A stretch of DNA of 49,590 bases from Polaromonas sp. YR568 (GCA_945860515.1 CAMARI010000003.1:1-49590), one strand, 5' to 3'; shown: positions 33,076 through 42,153, counted from the first letter of the stretch. Translations and numbers: made by a program. The notes: a model not told the origin generated them from the letters alone.

Positions 33076-34764
33076 TCAGAGCACTTCGCTGGCAAAGTCC
33101 GCCAGCCTTGACCGCTCACCGCGCGCCAATGTGATGTGTCCACCATGCGGCCAGCCCTTGAACCGGTCAACAGCGTAGGTCATGCCCGACGAGCCTTCGG
33201 TCAAATAAGGCGTGTCGATTTGGGCCAGATTACCCATGCAAATAATTTTGGTGCCAGGCCCGGCGCGTGTGATCAGCGTTTTCATCTGCTTGGGCGTCAA
33301 GTTTTGCGCCTCATCAATGATGACGTACTTGTTTAAAAACGTCCGGCCGCGCATGAAGTTCATGCTCTTGACCTTGATCCGTGAGCGAATCAGCTCGTTG
33401 GTGGCCGCGCGGCCCCATTCGCCTGAACCGTTTTCGGTCTTGCCGAGCACTTCTAGGTTGTCGTCCAGCGCGCCCATCCATGGGCCCATCTTTTCCTCTT
33501 CGGTGCCAGGCAGAAAACCGATGTCTTCGCCGACCGATACCGTGGCGCGGGTCATGATGATCTCGGTGTAGCGGCGGTCGTCAAGCACCTGTGTCAGGCC
33601 GCTGGCCAGCGCCATCAGCGTCTTGCCGCTGCCCGCCGTGCCCGCCAGCGTGACAAAGTCAACTTCCGGGTCCATCAGCAAATTCATGGCAAAGTTTTGC
33701 TCGCGGTTGCGAGTGGTCACGCCCCATACCGCGTTTTTCAGGTGGTTGAAATCTTTCAGGGTTTTCAATACTGCTGTTTTGGCACGTATTTCGGTGACAC
33801 GTGCATAAAGAGGTGGCTCGCCAGGCGCTTCAAAAAACACGAATTGATTGATCAACAGACTGGTCACGATCGGGCCGGTGATGCGGTAGAAGTTGTAGCT
33901 GCCCTGCTGCCAGCTCTCAATGGTTTTGCTTTGCCGTGTCCAGAAGTCGTTGGGCAGCGCCAGAACGCCGGAATACAGCAGATCACCGTCATCCAGTGTC
34001 TTGTCGTTCTGGTAATCGTCAGTGGCCAGACCCAGCGCACGGGCCTTGACGCGCATGTTGATGTCTTTGGATACCAGTACCACTTCGCGCGGGGCATATT
34101 CTTTGCGCAGGGCCTCAACGACTCCCAGAATCTGATTGTCCGCCTTGCCTTGTGGCAGGCTGGTGGGCAGCGAGTAGTTCAGAGCTTGGGTTTGAAACAG
34201 CAGATTGCCTTTTGCTTCGCGGTGGCCAGTCGTGTCCAGCTTCAGGCCTTTGATGATCTCGGCACCTTGCGCGCCTGCCAGCGCATCCAGCGAGCGGCTG
34301 GTTTGGCGAGCATTGCGGGCGACTTCGGTCATGCCTTTTTTGTGACCGTCCAGTTCTTCCAAAACGATCATGGGCAGGAAAATGTCGTGTTCTTCAAATC
34401 TGAACAGGCACATCGGGTCGTGCATCAGCACGTTGGTATCGAGCACAAACAGTTTGGTGGGCCCAGTGTGCTTTGGTTTTTTAACGAGTTTTGGTTTAAC
34501 AGGCAAATTGGTACGCCCACCAGCGCCGTCATCGGGCTGCTTGCGAAGTTGCTGAATGCTCTCATCTTTATAGCTTCTCGCGCTCGAATTCACTAAGTTT
34601 GAAGCCTTTTTAGTGTCTAAAAAAGCTTCTGGGTGGGCAGTTTTGGGCGTCGCCGCCGGCTTTGCGCTGGCTTTCAGCGATTTAGTGCTTTGGCGCTCAG
34701 GTGCGTCCAGACTATCCAGGGAGATCAGCGCTGCGCGCTTGGCAGGGGGTGGGGGCAAGGGCAT
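33076..34764 (-). CDS. phoH: PhoH family ATPase with PIN domain
   Basis: The 562-residue protein joins a basic, Pro/Lys-rich N-terminal stretch (1-100), a PIN nuclease domain (about 103-245, KLFVLDTNVLMHDP with acidic residues at LEELDG and SKDINM) and a PhoH P-loop ATPase (about 345-562, Walker A AGTAGSGKT at 374-382, Walker B VIIDEAQN at 481-488). PhoH2-type proteins are thought to unwind and cleave RNA. It is downstream of bcp on the same strand but separated from it by a strong terminator, so it has its own promoter. The 3' end converges with the gentisate dioxygenase gene, 30 bp apart. Confidence 0.92.
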   Translation of the reverse strand: MPLPPPPAKRAALISLDSLDAPERQSTKSLKASAKPAATPKTAHPEAFLDTKKASNLVNSSARSYKDESIQQLRKQPDDGAGGRTNLPVKPKLVKKPKHTGPTKLFVLDTNVLMHDPMCLFRFEEHDIFLPMIVLEELDGHKKGMTEVARNARQTSRSLDALAGAQGAEIIKGLKLDTTGHREAKGNLLFQTQALNYSLPTSLPQGKADNQILGVVEALRKEYAPREVVLVSKDINMRVKARALGLATDDYQNDKTLDDGDLLYSGVLALPNDFWTRQSKTIESWQQGSYNFYRITGPIVTSLLINQFVFFEAPGEPPLYARVTEIRAKTAVLKTLKDFNHLKNAVWGVTTRNREQNFAMNLLMDPEVDFVTLAGTAGSGKTLMALASGLTQVLDDRRYTEIIMTRATVSVGEDIGFLPGTEEEKMGPWMGALDDNLEVLGKTENGSGEWGRAATNELIRSRIKVKSMNFMRGRTFLNKYVIIDEAQNLTPKQMKTLITRAGPGTKIICMGNLAQIDTPYLTEGSSGMTYAVDRFKGWPHGGHITLARGERSRLADFASEVL

Positions 34765-34790
34765 GTGCTATGTACTATTTAAGATGCGTT

Positions 34791-34826
34791 AAAAACAAAA
34801 AAGCCGCCAAATTTAAGTGGCGGCTT
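34791..34826 (-). terminator. Rho-independent terminator of bcp
   Basis: Read on the minus strand, the stem AAGCCGCCA/TGGCGGCTT (34801-34809 with 34818-34826) with an 8-base loop is followed by a T-rich run TTTTGTTTTT. It lies about 87 bp after the bcp stop and just upstream of phoH, separating the two transcripts. Confidence 0.88.
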
Positions 34827-34912
34827 TCTGGCGGCTTTCGCGGGTGAGGTGATTGGCGCGGTCAACAAGATAAAGTCATTATGCACAAATCCTGTGAAGC
34901 ATCAGAAATGCT

Positions 34913-35389
34913 TCAGGCTGGTTTTTTCAATGCTTTAACAGCCTTCAAAACTTCGTCCACATGGCCGACTACTTTTAGGCCGCGCCACTCTTGAGCCAGT
35001 GTGCCGTCCGCCGCCAACAAAAATGTGCTCCGTTCGATACCTTTGACTTTTTTGCCGTACATGATCTTGTTTTTGACCACGCCAAACATGTGACACATTT
35101 TTTCTTCGGTATCGGCAATCAACTCAAAGGGCAGTTCAAGCTTGGTTTTGAAGTCGTCGTGTGACTTCATGTTGTCCCGGGACACACCAAAAACTGTGGC
35201 CCCGGCTTTGACAAAGCTTTTGTAGTGGTCACGAAACTGCATGGCTTCAGTGGTGCAGCCTGGGGTGTTGTCTTTTGGGTAAAAGTACAAAACAACCACT
35301 TTCCCAATATGCGATGTGTTGGAAACCTTGACGCCACCCGTGGCGTTCGCTTCAAATTCGGGGAGGAGCTTATTGACGACGACTGCCAT
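34913..35389 (-). CDS. bcp: Thioredoxin-dependent peroxiredoxin Bcp (PrxQ)
   Basis: The 158-residue thiol peroxidase has the peroxidatic Cys in DNTPGCTTEAMQFRD (about residue 45). The Cys expected five residues later in many PrxQ proteins is absent here (position is Gln/Phe), so it is of the 1-Cys or alternative-resolving type; another Cys occurs in EEKMCHMFG. VVLYFYPK precedes the site and GIERSTFLL follows. It reduces peroxides with thioredoxin in the cytoplasm. It is followed by a strong terminator and preceded by a hairpin at 35432-35455. Confidence 0.92.
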   Translation of the reverse strand: MAVVVNKLLPEFEANATGGVKVSNTSHIGKVVVLYFYPKDNTPGCTTEAMQFRDHYKSFVKAGATVFGVSRDNMKSHDDFKTKLELPFELIADTEEKMCHMFGVVKNKIMYGKKVKGIERSTFLLAADGTLAQEWRGLKVVGHVDEVLKAVKALKKPA

Positions 35390-35431
35390 ACTGGTGGGAC
35401 CCTGGGAGTAGTGATTGTGGTGGACCTCTAG

Positions 35432-35455
35432 GCAAATGGGATCGCTCCTATTTGC
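35432..35455. repeat. Hairpin upstream of bcp
   Basis: GCAAATGGGA and TCCTATTTGC form a 10-bp stem (one G-T wobble) around a TCGC loop, 43 bp upstream of the bcp ATG. No T-run follows on either strand, so it is not a standard terminator. It could be a transcript-stabilising or regulatory hairpin in the bcp leader, or a remnant repeat. Confidence 0.5.
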
Positions 35456-35490
35456 ACAACCCTAGATTTTACCCTGAAAGCCAGCCCGGC

Positions 35491-35880
35491 TCAGTCGCCT
35501 GTCTCGATCAGCAATGCTGCAATCACCTGACGCCCTTCGCCTGCCAGAACGTTGTATGTGCGGCATGCGGCCAGTGTGTCCATGGTTTCTATGCCAATGC
35601 GGCTATTCATAAGCGCACGCATGAAGGCCACAGGCGCAAACCTGAGGCGTGTGCCGCTGCCAAAAATCACCAGTTCGGGCTTGGTTTCAGCCAACAGGGA
35701 GAAGTGGTTCTCAGTCAGGTCTTCGAAGCGGGTGCAGTCCCAGTCAAACTTTTCACCGCGCGAGCCAATCACGATGCTGCATTCGATTTTTTCAGCCACA
35801 CCGTTGCGGCCCAAACCAACCCAGCCTGGCCCGTAGCCCAGAATGGATTGAACATCTAGTTTGTCAGGTTGAAGCTTCAT
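35491..35880 (-). CDS. Mth938-like domain protein
   Basis: Starting at ATG 35880 (MKLQPDKLD) the protein has 129 residues of the Mth938/NDUFAF3 (DUF498) fold. It shows SILGYGPGWVGLGR, a PELVIFGSGTRLRF segment and IGIETMDTLAACRTYNVLAGEGR, the core of the family. A TTG three codons upstream is less likely. The function in bacteria is not established; the mitochondrial relative helps complex I assembly. It is divergent from alaA and upstream of bcp on the same strand, a neighbourhood I recall from related Burkholderiales genomes. Confidence 0.85.
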   Translation of the reverse strand: MKLQPDKLDVQSILGYGPGWVGLGRNGVAEKIECSIVIGSRGEKFDWDCTRFEDLTENHFSLLAETKPELVIFGSGTRLRFAPVAFMRALMNSRIGIETMDTLAACRTYNVLAGEGRQVIAALLIETGD

Positions 35881-35959
35881 GGATAACAAGTTTATGGCAG
35901 ATGCTGCAAGCCAGCATTTGTGTGGTCAAATTATGGGTTCCGTTTTAAGGAATTCTCCA

Positions 35960-37231
35960 ATGAAACCTGTCACCAAATCTGCCAAGCTGGCCAACGTGCT
36001 TTACGACATTCGTGGGCCCATCATGGACGCGGCACGCCAGATGGAAGACGAAGGCCAGAAGATCATCAAACTCAATCTTGGTAACCTGGCGGTATTTGGC
36101 TTTGATGCGCCTGAAGAGATCCAGCAGGACATGATTCGCAACCTGCCGAACTCGGCAGGTTACTCTGACAGCAAGGGTATTTTTGCGGCTCGCAAGGCCG
36201 TGATGCACGAGACGCAAAAGCAGGGCATCAAAGGCGTGACGCTGGACGACATCTACCTGGGCAATGGCGCAAGCGAACTCATCACCATGGCCACCAACGC
36301 GCTGCTCGACAACGGTGACGAGCTGCTCCTGCCGATGCCCGATTACCCGTTGTGGACAGCCGCGACCAGCCTGTCGGGTGGCACCCCCGTGCATTACCTG
36401 TGCGACGAGGCCAACGGCTGGATGCCCAATTTGGCTGATATACGGGCCAAAATCACGCCACGTACCAAGGCGATTGTGGTGATCAACCCGAACAACCCGA
36501 CAGGGGTGCTCTACTCGAACGAGTTGTTGATGGGCATCGTGGCGATTGCACGCGAGCATGGCCTCGTTATCCTGGCTGACGAGGTATATGACAAGGTGCT
36601 TTATGAAGGTGCCAGGCACACGGCCATAGCTTGTCTGTCATCGGACGTGCTGACGCTGACCTTCAATTCATTGAGCAAAAGCTATCGCAGCTGCGGTTAC
36701 CGGGCGGGCTGGATGGTGGTGTCGGGCGACAAACGCGCAGCTGTTGACTACATCGAAGGCCTGAACATGCTCAGCAACATGAAGCTGTGCTCTAACGTGC
36801 CGGGCCAGTGGGCCATTCAAACCGCACTCGGCGGCTACCAGAGCATCAACGATTTGACTTGCGAAGGCGGCAGGCTGCGCCGACAGCGTGACTTGGCTTA
36901 TGAGCTGATCACCGCCATTCCTGGTGTGAGCTGCGTCAAGCCGGTAGCTGCGCTGTACATGTTCCCCAGGCTGGATCCGGTGATCTATCCGATCAAGGAC
37001 GACCGCCAGTTTTTTCTGGAGCTGCTGCGCCAGACGCGCGTCATGCTGGTCCAGGGCACAGGTTTTAACTGGCCTGACCCGGACCATTTCCGCATCGTTT
37101 TTTTGCCGCACGAAGACGACCTGCGCGAAGCGATCGGCCGCATCGCCAAGTTTCTGGAGTCGTACCGCAATCGTGCAAGCACATCCCCCACAAAAACGAG
37201 CGCTATTAAATTGGTCGGAAATCGCGCATGA
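35960..37231 (+). CDS. alaA: Alanine transaminase (AlaA-type, PLP-dependent)
   Basis: From ATG 35960, with AAGGA eight bases upstream, the protein has 423 residues and is strongly AlaA-like throughout: LANVLYDIRGPIMDAARQM, NPNNPTGVLYS, DEVYDKVLY and SLSKSYRSCGYRAGW with the PLP-binding Lys. It transfers the amino group between glutamate/2-oxoglutarate and pyruvate/alanine. The frame extends upstream to 35879 but those codons overlap the Mth938 leader and have no match. The C-terminal 20 residues (ASTSPTKTSAIKLVGNRA) are an extension beyond E. coli AlaA. hom follows 40 bp later, in line with amino-acid metabolism. Confidence 0.92.
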   Translation: MKPVTKSAKLANVLYDIRGPIMDAARQMEDEGQKIIKLNLGNLAVFGFDAPEEIQQDMIRNLPNSAGYSDSKGIFAARKAVMHETQKQGIKGVTLDDIYLGNGASELITMATNALLDNGDELLLPMPDYPLWTAATSLSGGTPVHYLCDEANGWMPNLADIRAKITPRTKAIVVINPNNPTGVLYSNELLMGIVAIAREHGLVILADEVYDKVLYEGARHTAIACLSSDVLTLTFNSLSKSYRSCGYRAGWMVVSGDKRAAVDYIEGLNMLSNMKLCSNVPGQWAIQTALGGYQSINDLTCEGGRLRRQRDLAYELITAIPGVSCVKPVAALYMFPRLDPVIYPIKDDRQFFLELLRQTRVMLVQGTGFNWPDPDHFRIVFLPHEDDLREAIGRIAKFLESYRNRASTSPTKTSAIKLVGNRA

Positions 37232-37270
37232 ATTCTTTGGCCTAGAGGCTTATTCCGTAGTTAAAAATAT

Positions 37271-38593
37271 ATGAAATCGATTCAAGTAGGTCTTTTGGGC
37301 ATCGGCACCGTAGGCAGCGGCGTGTTCAGCGTGCTGCAACGCAACCAGAGCGAGATTGTTCGCCGCGCAGGGCGGGGCATCGAAATAGCCATGGTTGCAG
37401 ACCTGGATACAGCACGTGCCCAGGCCGCTGTAGGGCCGGCAGTCCAGGTCGTCAGCGATGCGCGCGCCGTGATTGCCAACTCCGACATTGACATCGTCAT
37501 TGAGCTGATCGGCGGCTATGGCATTGCCAAGCAACTGGTGCTCGAGGCGATTGAAGCGGGCAAGCATGTGGTCACGGCCAACAAGGCGCTGCTGGCGGTG
37601 CATGGCTCCGAGATATTTGCTGCAGCCAGTCGCAAGGGTGTGATGGTCGGTTTTGAAGCCGCTGTAGCGGGCGGCATACCCATCATCAAGTCATTGCGCG
37701 AGGGCTTGAGCGCCAACCGCATTCAGTGGATAGCCGGCATCATCAACGGCACGACCAATTTCATCCTGAGCGAGATGCGTGACAAGGGCCTGGACTTTGA
37801 TGTGGTGCTCAAGCAGGCGCAGGCTCTGGGATATGCCGAGGCCGATCCGACGTTTGATATCGAAGGCGTCGACGCAGCCCACAAAGCCGCACTCATGTCG
37901 GCCATGGCGTTTGGCGTGCCGGTGCAGTTTGACAAAGCCTACGTAGAAGGTATTGCCCAACTGGGTGCGCAAGACATCAAGTACGCCGAGCAACTCGGCT
38001 ACCGCATCAAGTTGCTTGGCATCACCAAAAAGACTGACAAGGGAATTGAGCTGCGCGTGCACCCTACGCTGGTGCCCAACAAGCGCCTGATTGCCAATGT
38101 CGAAGGCGCGATGAACGCGGTGATGGTGCACGGCGATGCCGTCGGCACCACGCTCTACTATGGCAAAGGCGCAGGCAGCGAGCCGACAGCCAGCGCCGTG
38201 ATTGCCGACCTGATTGACATTGCCCGCCTGCACAACGCAGACCCTGCCCAGCGCGTGCCGCATCTGGCTTTTCAGCCAGACGCCATGAGCAACATGCCCG
38301 TACTCAGCATGGGCGAGGTCGTGACCAGCTACTACCTGCGCCTGAAGGTGGCCGACGAGGCTGGCGTGCTGGCCAACGTCACCAGTATTTTGGCGAAGGC
38401 CGGTATCAGTATTGATGCCGTGCTGCAGCGGGAAGCCGATGAAGTAGGCGGTGAAGGCGCAACGCAAACCGACCTGATCATCTTGACCCACGATTGCGTT
38501 GAAGCCAAGATGAATGAAGCCCTTGGCCAGATGCAGGTGCTTAAAACAGTGCTGGCAACGATTGTTCGGATTCGCAAGGAAGAGCTGGCTTGA
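37271..38593 (+). CDS. hom: Homoserine dehydrogenase
   Basis: The 440-residue enzyme has the NAD(P)-binding start QVGLLGIGTVGSG, GKHVVTANKALLA, AGGIPIIKSLREGL and NGTTNFILSEM with catalytic-domain Lys and Glu, and a C-terminal ACT regulatory domain (about 350-440, YYLRLKVADEAGVLANVT). It reduces aspartate semialdehyde to homoserine for threonine and methionine. The ACT domain suggests feedback inhibition by threonine. Its TGA overlaps the thrC ATG (TGATG). Confidence 0.96.
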   Translation: MKSIQVGLLGIGTVGSGVFSVLQRNQSEIVRRAGRGIEIAMVADLDTARAQAAVGPAVQVVSDARAVIANSDIDIVIELIGGYGIAKQLVLEAIEAGKHVVTANKALLAVHGSEIFAAASRKGVMVGFEAAVAGGIPIIKSLREGLSANRIQWIAGIINGTTNFILSEMRDKGLDFDVVLKQAQALGYAEADPTFDIEGVDAAHKAALMSAMAFGVPVQFDKAYVEGIAQLGAQDIKYAEQLGYRIKLLGITKKTDKGIELRVHPTLVPNKRLIANVEGAMNAVMVHGDAVGTTLYYGKGAGSEPTASAVIADLIDIARLHNADPAQRVPHLAFQPDAMSNMPVLSMGEVVTSYYLRLKVADEAGVLANVTSILAKAGISIDAVLQREADEVGGEGATQTDLIILTHDCVEAKMNEALGQMQVLKTVLATIVRIRKEELA

Positions 38594-40125
38594 TGCACTA
38601 TCGTTCGACACGTGGCGCCGCTACGGCCAATGAGGCCCCGCGCAAATTCTGCGACATTCTGCTAGAAGGCCTGGCACCCGACGGCGGTCTGTATTTGCCG
38701 GAGTATTACCCGCAAGTCACGCCCGCCATGCTCGATGCCTGGCGTCACTTGCCTTATGCGGATTTGGCGTTTGAAGTGTTGTCGCTGTATGTCGACGACA
38801 TTCCAGCGGCTGATTTAAAAGCCATTTGCCGCAAAACCTACACGCAGGATGTGTTTGGTACGGCCGCCATCGTGCCGCTTCGCCCGCTTGGAAAAGGCTT
38901 GTATCTTCAGGCCTTGTCAAACGGCCCGACGCTAGCATTTAAAGACATGGCCATGCAACTGCTGGGCAATTTGTTTGAATACGAATTGGCGCGACGTGGT
39001 GAAGAGCTGAACATCCTGGGCGCGACCAGTGGCGACACCGGCAGCGCTGCTGAGTACGCGATGCGCGGCAAGCGTGGGGTGCGGGTGTTCATGACCTCCC
39101 CGCAGGGCCGCATGAGTCCTTTTCAGCAGGCGCAGATGTTCAGTTTGCAAGACGCGAACATCCATAACATCGCTGTTGAGGGTGTGTTTGACGATTGCCA
39201 GGACATCGTCAAGGCCGTGTCCAATGACCTGGACTTCAAGCGGCAGTACAAAATTGGTACCGTCAACTCGATCAATTGGGCTCGCCTCATGGCGCAAGTT
39301 GTGTACTACTTTGCCGGCTATTTACAAGCCTCCACGCTTGTCGCATCGCGTACTGCGCTGCCCCCCGAGGGGGCCGCTGCGCCTGCGGACTGGCAAAGCC
39401 AGATCCGCGGCCCCAGCTTGAAGAGTTCAGGGGAATTGCCCAAGGTCAGTTTTACGGTTCCCTCCGGCAATTTCGGCAATGTCTGCGCTGGTCATGTCGC
39501 CCGCATGATGGGCTTGCCAATTGACAAACTGGTCGTTGCTACCAACGAGAACGATGTTCTGGACGAGTTTTTCCGCACAGGTATTTACCGTGTCAGAACC
39601 AGCATTGACACGATGGAGACTTCCAGTCCGTCGATGGATATTTCCAAAGCATCGAACTTTGAACGCTTTGTGTTTGACATGCTCGGCCGTGACGGCGCGC
39701 AAACCAAAGCACTGTTTTATGACCAGCTCCATGCCAAAGGCAGCTTTGATTTGAGTGCTAACGAGGCCTTTAAATCAGCGGCTAAAACCTATGGTTTTCT
39801 GAGCGGAAAAAGCACCCATGTCAACCGCTTGGCCACCATTCAAAGCGTCTATGCGCAGTTCAATGACATCATCGACACCCATACCGCTGACGGCGTGAAA
39901 GTGGCGCGCGAGCACATGCAGCCTGGCGTACCCATGCTTGTGATGGAGACTGCCTTGCCGATCAAATTTGCCGAAACGATTGAAGAGGCACTCGGCAGGC
40001 TACCGCCGCGCCCGGCAAAATTTGAAGGTATTGAAGCCCTGCCCAAACGCGTCAAACTGATGCCCGCCGATGTGGTGCAGATCAAGTCCTATATTGTTGA
40101 ATGCGTGAACGGTATCAAGCTATGA
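38593..40125 (+). CDS. thrC: Threonine synthase with repeat-derived insert
   Basis: From ATG 38593 the protein has 510 residues and converts O-phosphohomoserine to threonine with PLP. LAFKDMAMQLLGN holds the PLP Lys, ATSGDTGSAAEYAM the phosphate-binding loop, and VPSGNFGNVCAGH the region after the insert. Compared with related enzymes (about 470-485 residues) there are about 27 extra residues at 251-276, between YYFAGYLQAST and KVSFTVPSGNFGN, formed from a GC-rich repeat and read in frame. The insert lies in a loop between conserved parts, so activity is probably kept. Overlaps hom and mobB by TGATG and ATGA. Confidence 0.95.
   Translation: MHYRSTRGAATANEAPRKFCDILLEGLAPDGGLYLPEYYPQVTPAMLDAWRHLPYADLAFEVLSLYVDDIPAADLKAICRKTYTQDVFGTAAIVPLRPLGKGLYLQALSNGPTLAFKDMAMQLLGNLFEYELARRGEELNILGATSGDTGSAAEYAMRGKRGVRVFMTSPQGRMSPFQQAQMFSLQDANIHNIAVEGVFDDCQDIVKAVSNDLDFKRQYKIGTVNSINWARLMAQVVYYFAGYLQASTLVASRTALPPEGAAAPADWQSQIRGPSLKSSGELPKVSFTVPSGNFGNVCAGHVARMMGLPIDKLVVATNENDVLDEFFRTGIYRVRTSIDTMETSSPSMDISKASNFERFVFDMLGRDGAQTKALFYDQLHAKGSFDLSANEAFKSAAKTYGFLSGKSTHVNRLATIQSVYAQFNDIIDTHTADGVKVAREHMQPGVPMLVMETALPIKFAETIEEALGRLPPRPAKFEGIEALPKRVKLMPADVVQIKSYIVECVNGIKL
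39347..39420. repeat. GC-rich dispersed-type repeat inside thrC
   Basis: The segment contains CTGCCCCCCGAGGGGGCC, a C5/G5 stem with a tiny loop, flanked by GCGC-rich arms (TACTGCGC and GCTGCGCC). I recall sequences of this form as common intergenic repeats in Comamonadaceae. Here it is in frame in coding DNA and read as TALPPEGAAAPADW. Only one copy is present in this window, so repeat status rests on recall. Confidence 0.6.
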
Positions 40126-40658
40126 ACGTGGTTGGATTTGCCGGTTACTCCGGTTCAGGCAAAACCACGTTGGTCGAGCAACTGATTCCCGTGTTGAAAA
40201 AGCGTGGTTTGCGGGTATCGGTTGTCAAGCATGCGCACCACAGTTTTGACATTGATCGTCCTGGCAAAGACACGCATCGCCACCGTGAGGCGGGTGCGTT
40301 TGAGGTGGTTGTCGCTTCCAGCAACAGATTTGCGTTGATGCGCGAATTCGAAAAGCCATCGGCCATGACCGTGCATCAAATGATTGCGGAGCTCTATGAC
40401 GGCGTGGACTGGGTGCTGGTAGAAGGCTTCAAGGACAGTGACCTGCTCAAGATAGAAGTCTGGCGCGCGCCCACGGCAGACTACGCCGGCAAACCAGTCC
40501 GCTACATCGATGACGATTTCATTGTGGCGATCGCCACTGATTCCCCTGAGGCCTTGCCCCAAGCGACCCAGCGTCCTGTGCTTGATCTCAATGACCCAGA
40601 AGCGGTGGCTGACTATTTGCTCAGTGCGCACGGTCGTTTTACTTACACTTTTGATTGA
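40122..40658 (+). CDS. mobB: Molybdopterin-guanine dinucleotide biosynthesis adaptor MobB
   Basis: Starting at ATG 40122, overlapping the thrC stop, the 178-residue P-loop GTPase has Walker A GYSGSGKTT (about 7-15), SVVKHAHHSFDIDRPGKDTHRHREAGA and the switch LVEGFKDS. MobB binds GTP and assists MobA in making the guanine dinucleotide form of molybdenum cofactor. It links to moeA through a TGATG overlap. The Mo hydroxylase subunit at 17114 would be one client of the cofactor pathway, though that enzyme type normally uses the cytosine form. Confidence 0.92.
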   Translation: MNVVGFAGYSGSGKTTLVEQLIPVLKKRGLRVSVVKHAHHSFDIDRPGKDTHRHREAGAFEVVVASSNRFALMREFEKPSAMTVHQMIAELYDGVDWVLVEGFKDSDLLKIEVWRAPTADYAGKPVRYIDDDFIVAIATDSPEALPQATQRPVLDLNDPEAVADYLLSAHGRFTYTFD

Positions 40659-41893
40659 TGCCACCCACCACACCCCGCCAGCCCCTGAAGCCGCTTGATG
40701 AGGCATTGGTTGAACTGCTGGGGCATGCTACGCCCTCTGACAAAACAGAAACAGTCTCAACTTTTGATGCCGATGGCCGCGTACTGGCTGAAGACCTTGT
40801 CGCTGCATTGGATGTGCCTGCGCACGACAACAGTTCGATGGACGGATACGCGGTACGCAGCGCAGATTGGCAAAATGCTCAAACAGTGCTGCATGTCAAC
40901 CAGCGCATTGCCGCGGGCAGCAAAGGTAGCCTGCTCGGGCCCATGTCTGCGGCGCGCATCTTCACGGGTGCGCCGATTCCCGATGGCGCTGATGCGGTGG
41001 TGATGCAGGAAGACTGCAGCACGCCCGGGCCGGAACGCGTGTGTGTTGCCACCCAACCCCAAGTTGGACAGTGGATCAGGTGGCGCGGCGAAGACGTGAC
41101 ATCAGGCCGCACTGTGCTCCCAAAAGGGGAGCTGCTAGCCCCTGAATCGATTGGTCTGGCAGCCAGTATTGGTTATTCGGCGCTGCGTGTGGTGGCCCCC
41201 GTTCGGGTGGCGCTGTTTTCTACCGGTGACGAGCTGGTGATGCCTGGCGATGTTGCACCCCAGGACATGTTACCGGGTGCGATTTACAACTCCAACCGGT
41301 TTTTTCTGCGTGCCTTGTTGCAACGACTGGGCTGCACCGTGACCGACATGGGCATCGTGCCAGACAAACTTGAGGCGACAAAAGAGGCCTTGTTAACCGC
41401 AAGCAGCGCGCATGATCTGGTGCTGACCAGTGGTGGCGTGTCTGTGGGTGAAGAAGACCACATCAAGCCTGCCGTCCAGGCACTCGGGCAGCTCAATCTG
41501 TGGCAAATCGCCATCAAGCCAGGCAAGCCGTTTGCCTACGGGAAAATCCAGAACGCGCACTTTATCGGCTTGCCCGGCAACCCTGTATCGAGCTATGTCA
41601 CCTTCCTGCTGCTGGTCAGGCCGTTTATTCGACAGCTTCAGGGTGTTACCCGGTTTGCTCCTAAATCCATAGCTGCTAGAGCAGACTTTGATTGGCCAAA
41701 AGCCGATAAACGCAGGGAATTTTTGCGCGTAAGACGAAATTCAGCAGGAGGGCTGGACTTGTTTGACAACCAAAGCTCCGGTGTTCTCACCTCGGCCGTC
41801 TGGGCCGATGGTCTGGTCGACAACCCGGCTGGCAGAACCATTGCGCGTGGCGACATGGTTCAGTTCATGCCGCTGTCATCACTGATGACCTGA
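40658..41893 (+). CDS. moeA: Molybdopterin molybdenumtransferase MoeA
   Basis: The 411-residue enzyme inserts molybdate into adenylylated molybdopterin. It shows DNSSMDGYAVR, IFTGAPIPDGADAVVMQED, LFSTGDELVMPG, YNSNRFFL, LTSGGVSVGEEDH and KPGKPFAYG, and a C-terminal domain IV. The ATG at 40658 overlaps the mobB stop; a TTG one codon before is the alternative. moaD begins 10 bp after its stop. Confidence 0.95.
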   Translation: MPPTTPRQPLKPLDEALVELLGHATPSDKTETVSTFDADGRVLAEDLVAALDVPAHDNSSMDGYAVRSADWQNAQTVLHVNQRIAAGSKGSLLGPMSAARIFTGAPIPDGADAVVMQEDCSTPGPERVCVATQPQVGQWIRWRGEDVTSGRTVLPKGELLAPESIGLAASIGYSALRVVAPVRVALFSTGDELVMPGDVAPQDMLPGAIYNSNRFFLRALLQRLGCTVTDMGIVPDKLEATKEALLTASSAHDLVLTSGGVSVGEEDHIKPAVQALGQLNLWQIAIKPGKPFAYGKIQNAHFIGLPGNPVSSYVTFLLLVRPFIRQLQGVTRFAPKSIAARADFDWPKADKRREFLRVRRNSAGGLDLFDNQSSGVLTSAVWADGLVDNPAGRTIARGDMVQFMPLSSLMT

Positions 41894-41903
41894 AAGGCCG
41901 ACG

Positions 41904-42152
41904 ATGCTGGTGACCATCAAATACTTTGCCTCCGTTCGTGAAGCGATCGGGTGCGCCAGCGAACAGCGTGAAACTTCAGCCACCAGCCTGGCTGGCCTGC
42001 GTGACGAATTGCTGGCAGCCGGCCCCGCTTACGCCTGCCTCAGCCGCGAAAGGGCAGTGCGCATGGCGCTGGGTCAAATGATGAGCGACGAAGCTGCCTT
42101 GTTGGCACCCGGCTGCGAAGTTGCATTTTTCCCCCCTGTGACCGGTGGCTGA
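41904..42152 (+). CDS. moaD: Molybdopterin synthase sulfur-carrier subunit MoaD
   Basis: An 82-residue ubiquitin-like protein ending in VTGG, the C-terminal Gly-Gly that becomes a thiocarboxylate and donates sulfur to the dithiolene of molybdopterin. MLVTIKYFASVREAIG and EVAFFPPVTGG are typical. It pairs with MoaE directly downstream, one base away. Confidence 0.95.
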   Translation: MLVTIKYFASVREAIGCASEQRETSATSLAGLRDELLAAGPAYACLSRERAVRMALGQMMSDEAALLAPGCEVAFFPPVTGG

Positions 42153-42153
42153 C

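Noticed and set aside
33697-34596. Long plus-strand open frame (299 codons) opposite phoH
   Set aside because: It is the antisense shadow of phoH; composition is Gln/Phe/Val-rich with no domain.
37691-38611. Long minus-strand open frame opposite hom
   Set aside because: Antisense shadow of hom, His/Gln-rich with no recognisable family.
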